Shown here: positions 14,268-20,990 of the stretch, one piece after another
How positions within the stretch are numbered: position 1 is the stretch's first letter
How the letters are laid out: every line of letters starts with the position of its first letter
NCBI GenBank assembly: GCA_038244055.1
Contig: JBBRTW010000031.1
Span: 1-27,590, forward strand
Direction: 5' to 3'
Origin: DASPKW01 sp038244055
GTDB lineage: Bacteria; Planctomycetota; Phycisphaerae; Tepidisphaerales; Tepidisphaeraceae
DNA length: 27,590 bases
Translations under genes and position numbers: made by a program
The notes under the pieces: generated by a model
What the model saw: the letters and a program-made list of their open reading frames with translations, nothing else
Told to the model about the DNA's origin: nothing
The model's database searches: none

Positions 14268-17200
14268 ATGCTCAAATTCCTAAGACTCGTCCTCTCCTTT
14301 CTGTCCTCACTGAAGCTCACGGTCACCTTGCTGGCCATTAGCATCCTGCTCATCTATGCCGGCACCTGGGCGCAGATCGATGCGGGCATCTGGCAGGTGC
14401 AGGAGCGCTACTTCCATTCGTTCTTCTGCTGGATCGATCTCAAGACCCTCCTGCCGCGCGGGAATCCCAATGAGTCGATGCTGCACATGGTATTGAATTA
14501 CCCGGTGCTGGCGGGAATTCCGGGGATGCCCTGGTCCCTGTCGATGCCGATGATCGGCGGCTACACGCTGGGGGCGCTGCTGCTGATCAACCTGCTCTCG
14601 GCCCATATCGTCCGCTTCAAGTTCGTGGTGATGGATCTGCTGCTGATCCCGCCGCTGGCGGTCATGATCGCAGCCCTCTACGTCTGGACCGTCAACCCGA
14701 TCCCCTGGACCTTCACGCTTTCGGGGCGCACGTTTCATATCCCGATTCTGATGATCATCGGCGTCGGCTCGGGTGTGCTTCTGCTGCTGGGCTTGGCCTT
14801 TCTGCACGGCCGGCGCGCGGGTGTGATCACCATCCACCTCGGATTGATCCTGCTCCTCGTGGGCGAGGCTGCCTCTTCGATGCTCCAGGTGGAGAGCCAG
14901 ATGGCGATCAAGGAGGGGTCTTTCGCAAATTATTCGGAAGACATCCGCGAGCCGGAACTGGCGATCGTCGAGCGCGATACGGCAGTGGATAAGGATACGC
15001 ACATCGTCATCTCGGCCGCCCGCATCAAACAGGGCGGTGTGATTTCAGACCCGCGCCTGCCCTTCGATATCAAGATCGATGATTACTTCCCCAATTCCAA
15101 TTTCATCGAAGCCGCCAGAAACCCCGGCCACCCGATCGTCAGCGACCGCGATGGCGATTTCACCATCAAAGGCGAACCCGTCTTCGGCGGCACCGGCGCT
15201 AAGGTGGATACGCCCGGCGCGTTCATCACCCTGAGCAAAGGCGGCAAGCCGCTTCAATCCTATCTGATGCGCGTCAGCCTGCCGCTCCAGCAGATCGCGT
15301 TCAAACAGCCCACCGCCACCGGCCCTGTCGAGAAGACTTATGACCTCGCCCTGCGCTGGCGGCGTTACTACAAGCCCTTCACACTCGCCCTGAACAAATT
15401 CGCCTTCGACCGCTACACGGGCACCGGCATCGCCCGCAACTACTCCAGCAACGTCAACCTCAACGATCCCGGGCATAAGGAAACGCGCGAGGGCATCACC
15501 ATCTCGATGAACCAGCCGTTCCGCTATCGCGGCGAAACGTACTACCAATCGAGTTTCGACCGCTCCGAAACCACCACCATCCTCCAGGTCGTCTACAACC
15601 CCGGCTATCTCCTCCCCTACATTGCCATCCTGATCGCCGGTTTCGGGCTGATCGACCATTTCATCATGGTGCTGTCGGCCTTCCTCATCCGCCGCAGTCT
15701 GACGCCGATGCAGGTGCTGATCGGGCATATCATCGTGCTGTTTGCGTTCGGCCTGGCTTACGCCGGATATCTCATTCTGGGATACCAGGGGATCCTGATC
15801 ATCGCGGGCCTGGTGATGTTGTTCGTCATCGGGCTGGTCGTCTTCCACGTTTTGACGCGCTCCGATTATGAAGCCAAAAAGGCCGCCAAAGCCGCCGAGA
15901 TTCAGTTCGCCAAGATGACCCAGTCGCAGCGCGGCAAGCCGGTCACCACGCCGCGCGGCACCAAGCAGATCGAGTTCGCCCCCGAGCCGCAATTTTTGAC
16001 CGTGAATTTCCTCCTGCCGCTGGCGATCCTGCTGGTCGCGCTGATCGTCGTCGCTTTCGCCGCGATTCCACGCGGCGCGGCTACACCCGCCGCGACATCG
16101 TTCTCAACACTGCCGGTTTCCTTCGATGGCCGAATCCAGCCGATGGATACCCTGGCCCGCAACGCCCTCAAGGTGATGCGCGGCAAGGAAACCGCGCTCC
16201 TGATCGAGAAAAAGGGCACTGACACCAAGACGACCTACATCGACCCCGTCGTCTGGCTCCTCGATCTTATCGCCGACAAGCCGGCGGTCCACGATCTCAA
16301 GGTCTTCCGCATCGATCATCCGGATATCAAGGGCCTGATGGGGCAGGATGTCCGCGAAAAATACTTCTCCTACAACGATCTTCTGCCGGCCATGCCCAAG
16401 ATCGTCACCCAGCTCGACGAGATCGAGAAGATGAAGGAGGCCGACCCGAAATCGCTCAGCGATTACCAGGCCGCCCTCGATGAGCTCGGCGGACAGGTTC
16501 GCCTCTATCGCCGCCTTAATACGCTGGACCACTGGTACGTCATTCCGCCGCGCGATAACAACGACCCCGATCCGAAGCGGCGCGGGGAATGGGCCTCCTT
16601 CGGCGACCTTCCGATGGCCGGCGATGAGCGCGCCAAGACCCTTTCAGACAATGGCATCGCCGTGCTGTCGATGCTGGCGACCACGCCCGATGGCCGGCTC
16701 CATCCCAACGAACCCGCCCCGGCCCGCTGGCTCGCCGAGATGCTGCTCACCCCCGATCGCGCCGCCAATGACCGCGTCTTCCTGATCACCAGCGCCGAGC
16801 TTTGCAAAAAGCTCGGCCTCGATCCCAAGCAGCGCTGGTTCTCCTTCACCGAGCTTCTGAAAAATCGCGACTCGCTGACCAACCTGCTCAACGATGCCAT
16901 GAGCGGCGCCAAGGAAAAACCCACGCCCTACCAGATGGCGGTGGCCGACCTCTTCGAGAAGATCAATGTCTACAAGCGCGTCCGCGAAGCGGGGGCAACC
17001 AAGGAAATCACCGAGCAGTTTCCCCCCTCGGCCAAGGCGTTTTTGAGCATGGTCGATGCCCACCGCGAAGACAATTCCGCCGAGTTCAACCGCGCCGTGG
17101 CCGACTATTCCAAAGCGGTCGCCCCCAGCGCCCAGCGCCTGCCGACCGAAGCCAACCCGACCAAGGCGAGTTTCGAGACCTGGTATAACCATTTCGCGCC

Positions 17201-18191
17201 GCTGTCGATGTCGATGTGGATGTACTTCGTCATCTTCATCTTCGCCGCACTCTCCTGGGTCGGCTTCAGCAGGCCTCTCGCCCGCACCGCCTTCTGGCTC
17301 CTCGGGCTGACCGTCGCCCTCCACAGCTTCGGCCTGATCGCCCGCATCTACATCTCCGGCCGGCCGCCCGTGACCAACCTCGCCTCTTCCGCCATGTTCA
17401 TCGGCTGCGGCGCGGCCATTTTCGGCCTGATCCTCGAGTTGATCTTCCGCCGCGGCATCGGCTCGGCGGCGGCCGCGCTGATCGCCTTCCCGAGTTTGCT
17501 CATTGCCGACCGTCTTTCGCTATCGGGCGATACCATGGCGGTGCTGGTAGCGGTGCTGGATACGAATGTGTGGCTGGCGACACATGTGGTCACGATCACG
17601 CTGGGGTATGCATCCACGTTCCTCGCGGGTGTACTCGGCACCATCTACATCATTCGCGGCGTGTTCACAAAGGGAGAAGGCTCCGAGCAGATACACGGCG
17701 GGCTTGCGGTCGCTGGCGCCGTCACATTGTCGCCGCTTATGGGCGCCGCACCCTTGGGTGCCGCGGCACCTACGGTCAACCTCAAAACCCTCGGCAAGAT
17801 GATCTACGGCGTCACCTGCTTCGCGATCGTCTGCTCCTTCGTTGGCACGATTCTCGGCGGCATCTGGGCCGATCAATCCTGGGGACGCTTCTGGGGCTGG
17901 GACCCCAAGGAGAACGGCGCCATCCTCATCGTCCTCGCCAACGCCATCGTCCTCCACGCCCGCTGGGGCGGCCTGGCCAAAGATCGCGGCGTCGCCAACC
18001 TCGCCATCTTCGGCAACATCGTCACCGCCTGGTCCTGGTTCGGCACCAACATGCTCGGCGTCGGCCTGCATTCCTACGGCTTCATGGCCAGCGCCCTTAC
18101 CTGGCTGCTGATCTTCGTCTGCACGCAGGTCGTCCTCATCGGCATCGGAATGATCCCGAAGAAATACTGGAAGTCCGAGCAGAATTCGTAG
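14268..18191 (+). CDS. ResB-CcsA fusion, cytochrome c biogenesis (system II)
   Basis: A 1307-residue integral membrane protein joining both parts of the system II cytochrome c synthetase, which exports haem and attaches it to CXXCH motifs of apocytochromes outside the membrane. The N-terminal half (about 1-560) is ResB/Ccs1-like: early helices, a large extracytoplasmic domain and a helix pair near 450-520. A linker and helix near 575-605 lead into the CcsA half. This starts with PVSFDGRIQPMDTLARNALK and a soluble domain of almost 400 residues, then about eight helices. The haem-handling WWD region GGIWADQSWGRFWGWDPKENG lies near 1198-1218. Candidate haem-ligand histidines are His1019, His1106 and His1268. 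The ATG at 14268 follows AGAAGAG. The stop TAG belongs to the flanking repeat. This fused form is known from several phyla; the long central domain is larger than in epsilonproteobacterial CcsBA. Confidence 0.93.
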   Translation: MLKFLRLVLSFLSSLKLTVTLLAISILLIYAGTWAQIDAGIWQVQERYFHSFFCWIDLKTLLPRGNPNESMLHMVLNYPVLAGIPGMPWSLSMPMIGGYTLGALLLINLLSAHIVRFKFVVMDLLLIPPLAVMIAALYVWTVNPIPWTFTLSGRTFHIPILMIIGVGSGVLLLLGLAFLHGRRAGVITIHLGLILLLVGEAASSMLQVESQMAIKEGSFANYSEDIREPELAIVERDTAVDKDTHIVISAARIKQGGVISDPRLPFDIKIDDYFPNSNFIEAARNPGHPIVSDRDGDFTIKGEPVFGGTGAKVDTPGAFITLSKGGKPLQSYLMRVSLPLQQIAFKQPTATGPVEKTYDLALRWRRYYKPFTLALNKFAFDRYTGTGIARNYSSNVNLNDPGHKETREGITISMNQPFRYRGETYYQSSFDRSETTTILQVVYNPGYLLPYIAILIAGFGLIDHFIMVLSAFLIRRSLTPMQVLIGHIIVLFAFGLAYAGYLILGYQGILIIAGLVMLFVIGLVVFHVLTRSDYEAKKAAKAAEIQFAKMTQSQRGKPVTTPRGTKQIEFAPEPQFLTVNFLLPLAILLVALIVVAFAAIPRGAATPAATSFSTLPVSFDGRIQPMDTLARNALKVMRGKETALLIEKKGTDTKTTYIDPVVWLLDLIADKPAVHDLKVFRIDHPDIKGLMGQDVREKYFSYNDLLPAMPKIVTQLDEIEKMKEADPKSLSDYQAALDELGGQVRLYRRLNTLDHWYVIPPRDNNDPDPKRRGEWASFGDLPMAGDERAKTLSDNGIAVLSMLATTPDGRLHPNEPAPARWLAEMLLTPDRAANDRVFLITSAELCKKLGLDPKQRWFSFTELLKNRDSLTNLLNDAMSGAKEKPTPYQMAVADLFEKINVYKRVREAGATKEITEQFPPSAKAFLSMVDAHREDNSAEFNRAVADYSKAVAPSAQRLPTEANPTKASFETWYNHFAPLSMSMWMYFVIFIFAALSWVGFSRPLARTAFWLLGLTVALHSFGLIARIYISGRPPVTNLASSAMFIGCGAAIFGLILELIFRRGIGSAAAALIAFPSLLIADRLSLSGDTMAVLVAVLDTNVWLATHVVTITLGYASTFLAGVLGTIYIIRGVFTKGEGSEQIHGGLAVAGAVTLSPLMGAAPLGAAAPTVNLKTLGKMIYGVTCFAIVCSFVGTILGGIWADQSWGRFWGWDPKENGAILIVLANAIVLHARWGGLAKDRGVANLAIFGNIVTAWSWFGTNMLGVGLHSYGFMASALTWLLIFVCTQVVLIGIGMIPKKYWKSEQNS

Positions 18192-18286
18192 CACGGGCAT
18201 CTTGCCCGTGTGGGCGGCGCTGGTTTTTAATCAAATCGTATTTGCTTGATTTGGCGCATGGCACATGGGCAGGATGCCCATGCTAC
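18188..18286. repeat. Inverted repeat of the GTAGCACGGGCAT type after the ResB-CcsA gene
   Basis: Arms at 18188-18212 (GTAGCACGGGCATCTTGCCC...) and 18262-18286 are inverted copies with a few differences. The TAG of the left arm is the ResB-CcsA stop codon. The right arm creates a spurious ATG (18265) in frame with the next gene. It may act as terminator or mRNA end. Confidence 0.85.
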
Positions 18287-18322
18287 AAAAGGCACCCGCT
18301 TCTCTCTTCCATCCGCTCCCCC

Positions 18323-18328
18323 TATCAT
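18323..18328 (+). promoter_or_regulatory. -10-like TATCAT before the GT-C gene
   Basis: TATCAT ends 11 bases before the GTG at 18340. It matches the hexamers upstream of the hydrolase and FHA-ABC genes and supports the GTG start over the repeat-borne ATG at 18265. Confidence 0.4.
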
Positions 18329-18339
18329 CCACACCCCTT

Positions 18340-20418
18340 GTGGAACTCCTTCTCTGCGATGAATTTCGCCTCCTCTACGCGACCGCCCTGATGGCCGCCG
18401 CCATCGCCGGCGCATCGCGATTCATCAACCGCCGCCTCGACACCGACTGGCCCGACCGCGCCGCCGATATCGCGCTGCTGGTCTTCATCATCCAGTACCT
18501 CGCCGTCGGCCTGCCGGGAATGCTGGGAATCCTCTCACCGGTCACCATCGCCCTTTCGACCATCGCCCTGTCGGCCGGCTTTTTTTTCGCGCCATGCCGC
18601 GCCCACCGCGCGGCCATTTCCAAACCGCCATCAGCACTCCCCACCGCCTCGCCGATTCTGCCAAAACTCGACCGCCGGATCATCATCGCCTGCATTCTCT
18701 TCGCGGCCGGCTATCTCGGCGGGATGATCGTGCATCAGGCCCCCGCGCCCGTTCTCGCCAACGATGCACACACCTACCACTTCCCCGCCGCGGTGCGCTG
18801 GCTCCAGACCGGCCGGATCGGCCTGTACGAAACCTGGTTCTTCAACCCCGCCAACACCTACTCACCCCTGGCCGGCTCGACCTTCATCGCCTGGTGGCTC
18901 GCGCCGCTGGGCAATGACATCCTCGCCAAATTCGCGCAGTTCCCCGCACTGGCGCTGGTCTTTTTCGCGACCCTGCGCCTGGCCCGGGCCATGGGCATCC
19001 GCGCCGGCGCGGCCGGGAACCTCGCGCTGGGGCTGATCCTCTCCCAGCCTTTCGTGCGCCAGGCCTTTATCGAGAAGGACGATCTCTACCTCGCCGCATT
19101 TTTTGCCGCCGCCTTCGCCGCCATCGCGCCCGAGCGCATGAAAGACCGCCTGGCCCCGTGGCGTGTGGGCGCGGCCATTGGCATGGCTCTGGCCACCAAA
19201 TACACCGCACTGATGATGCTGCCGCTGATGCTCCTCGCCATGGATGCGCCGTTCCGCGCCAAGTGGAAATTCCGCCAGTATGCGATCGCGCTCCCGATCC
19301 CCCTGCTCCTGGCCGGGCCATGGTTCATCCGCAACGCGCTCCTGACCGGCAACCCGCTCTTCCCGCTGAACATCCGCCTCTTCGGCCACACGATTTTTCC
19401 CGGCATCCTCACCACCGCCCCCAGCCTCGACCTCCGATCCCCCGCCTCGGTCTGGTCGATCCTGACCCGTCACGACCAAAGCATGCCGATCATCCCCACC
19501 ATCGCCCTGCTGCTGGGACTCACCGCCGCCTACGCCGGTGCGATCGCCTGGCGGGCGGCCATCCTCCGCGCCCCGCGCATCCGCATCTGCCTCGCCGGCC
19601 CGCCGATCGCGATTGCGATTTTTGTGCTGACATCGCCCTACCCCGAAGCGCGCTTTATCTATCCCGCGCTGGTCCTGCTGGCCGGGGCGCTGGCGGTGGC
19701 GATCAACGCGTGGGCGCGCCACGCCATCGCCCAGCTCATCGCGGCCGGGGTTTTCGCGCTGGCCTGCATCCTGACGGGGTTATCCATCGAGTGGATCGGC
19801 ATGTTCTCCGCCATCGCCCTGGCGGTGGCGCTGCTCGGAGGAGGGGCGCTCTGGCTGCTGGGCCTCCCAAAACAATACCGAAGACGAGTGATCGCCTACG
19901 AAACCGCAATGCTCCTGAGCGGGCTGGCGATCTGGATTTATGTCAGCTTCAGCGCCGCCATCAAGGCCGAGCATTCGATAGCGCTGCTGGCCTGGCGAAT
20001 GCCTTACGGGCAGAGCGCCGACCTCTGGCAATTCATCCGCGACAAGCTCCCGCCCACCGAGCCGCTGGCCTATACCAACTCGACCTACACCTACGCGATG
20101 ACCGGCTCGGACCTTCGCCGGCCGGTCGTCTACGTGCCCACGCGCCACAACATCCGCCATCTGCACGATCTGCCCCCCCTGCCAGGCGAGTTGCCCGGTG
20201 AACGGATTCCATCGCAGGCGACGCTTGCAACTTTCGCCGACCCCGACCCCGATCAGTGGCTCGCCCGCCTGTCCGAATCCGGCGCAACCCACATCGCGGT
20301 CTTCATCAACGACACCGTCCCGACCCCGCCCGAACTCGCGATCATTCAAGCCCACCCCGAAAAATTCCGCGCCCTCTATTCCAACCCCGCCGGGACGGTG
20401 TACGAAATCAGTCGGTAA
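18340..20418 (+). CDS. GT-C-fold membrane glycosyltransferase-like protein
   Basis: A polytopic membrane protein of about 692 residues with more than ten hydrophobic helices and a soluble C-terminal tail. Near the N-terminus, on the first extracytoplasmic loop, NDAHTYHFPAAVRWLQTG resembles the acidic DxxxYH..W...G region of ArnT/PMT-like and related GT-C enzymes, which use lipid-linked sugars. LATKYTALMMLPLMLL and PWFIRNALLTGNPLFPLN fit the same family. The donor and acceptor are unknown. The start is uncertain: the frame is open from 18265, but that ATG lies in a repeat arm, so I prefer GTG 18340. The downstream 570 bases are repeats. A role in exopolysaccharide or glycoprotein assembly is inference. 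Confidence 0.8.
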   Translation: MELLLCDEFRLLYATALMAAAIAGASRFINRRLDTDWPDRAADIALLVFIIQYLAVGLPGMLGILSPVTIALSTIALSAGFFFAPCRAHRAAISKPPSALPTASPILPKLDRRIIIACILFAAGYLGGMIVHQAPAPVLANDAHTYHFPAAVRWLQTGRIGLYETWFFNPANTYSPLAGSTFIAWWLAPLGNDILAKFAQFPALALVFFATLRLARAMGIRAGAAGNLALGLILSQPFVRQAFIEKDDLYLAAFFAAAFAAIAPERMKDRLAPWRVGAAIGMALATKYTALMMLPLMLLAMDAPFRAKWKFRQYAIALPIPLLLAGPWFIRNALLTGNPLFPLNIRLFGHTIFPGILTTAPSLDLRSPASVWSILTRHDQSMPIIPTIALLLGLTAAYAGAIAWRAAILRAPRIRICLAGPPIAIAIFVLTSPYPEARFIYPALVLLAGALAVAINAWARHAIAQLIAAGVFALACILTGLSIEWIGMFSAIALAVALLGGGALWLLGLPKQYRRRVIAYETAMLLSGLAIWIYVSFSAAIKAEHSIALLAWRMPYGQSADLWQFIRDKLPPTEPLAYTNSTYTYAMTGSDLRRPVVYVPTRHNIRHLHDLPPLPGELPGERIPSQATLATFADPDPDQWLARLSESGATHIAVFINDTVPTPPELAIIQAHPEKFRALYSNPAGTVYEISR

Positions 20419-20423
20419 GACAT

Positions 20424-20506
20424 GGGAAGGCAGGGAAGGCACGGAAGGCACGGAAGGCAGGAAGGCACGGAAGGCACGGAAGGCATGGAAGGCAGGGAAG
20501 GCAGGA
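20424..20506. repeat. 9-bp tandem repeat (GGAAGGCAC type)
   Basis: About nine copies of a 9-bp unit (CGGAAGGCA, GGGAAGGCA, TGGAAGGCA, with 8-bp slips) begin six bases after the GT-C stop codon. Start of the 572-base gene-free stretch 20419-20990. Confidence 0.85.
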
Positions 20507-20548
20507 ACATAGCCGCGTGCGGCGCGCAAATATGGCAGAACGCCGATG

Positions 20549-20673
20549 GTCATCCTGAGGGAGTATAGACGACCGAAGGATCTAGCCTGTCCGTCGTGGA
20601 CCGTCCGCCAAGACATGCAGGCCAATCCGTAGAGGCCAGATTCCTCAGTCGCCTGAAGCTCCCTCGGAATGAC
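20549..20673. mobile_element. MITE-like element, copy 1 (125 bp)
   Basis: Terminal inverted repeats begin GTCATCCTGAGGGAG at the left and end CTCCCTCGGAATGAC at the right. The arms (about 40 bp each) are imperfect inverses. The whole element matches copy 2 (26389-26512) in the opposite orientation, including the GCCTGTCCGTCG segment of the interior. It encodes no protein; if mobile, it would need a transposase from elsewhere. Confidence 0.7.
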
Positions 20674-20711
20674 GCCAAGCGCCACCGACAGACGTTTGAG
20701 CACCCACAGCA

Positions 20712-20945
20712 GACCACCGACCACCGACCACGGACCACGGACAACTGACAACTGACAACGGACAACGGACAACGGACCACGGACCACGGACAACGAACAA
20801 CGAACAGCGGACAACGGACAACGAACAACTGACAACGAACAACGAACAACGGACAACGGACAACGGACAACGGACAACGAACAACGAACAACGGACAACG
20901 AACAACGGACAACGAACAATTGACAATGAACAATTGACAATTGAC
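20712..20945. repeat. 7-bp tandem repeat array (GACAACG type), about 33 units
   Basis: About 33 units of GACAACG and variants (GACCACG, AACAACG, GACAATT) run to within 50 bases of the FHA-ABC start. Unit variants are grouped (GACCAC first, AACAAT last), as expected from local duplication. All three minus-strand frames stay open through it, giving false long frames. Shorter 7-bp arrays occur at 5190-5222 and 27256-27291. Confidence 0.9.
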
Positions 20946-20977
20946 CAACCCATCTGCCATCCTCCCCCCCTTTTCGC

Positions 20978-20983
20978 TATCAT
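20978..20983 (+). promoter_or_regulatory. -10-like TATCAT seven bases before the FHA-ABC start
   Basis: TATCAT, seven bases, then ATG 20991: the same hexamer and spacing as at the hydrolase gene (8526-8531). No Shine-Dalgarno lies between. Confidence 0.45.
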
Positions 20984-20990
20984 CACCCCC

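Noticed and set aside
18265..18339. N-terminal extension of the GT-C protein from ATG 18265
   Set aside because: The ATG and following codons are the repeat arm itself, and a TATCAT hexamer lies downstream of it; GTG 18340 is preferred.
19780..20940. 386-aa minus-strand open frame with SVVRCPLSV repeats
   Set aside because: A product of the 7-bp array, which lacks stops in all three frames, plus the shadow of the GT-C gene.
20550..20960. 136-aa minus-strand open frame of the same repeat type
   Set aside because: Same cause: translation of the 7-bp tandem array and the MITE-like element.
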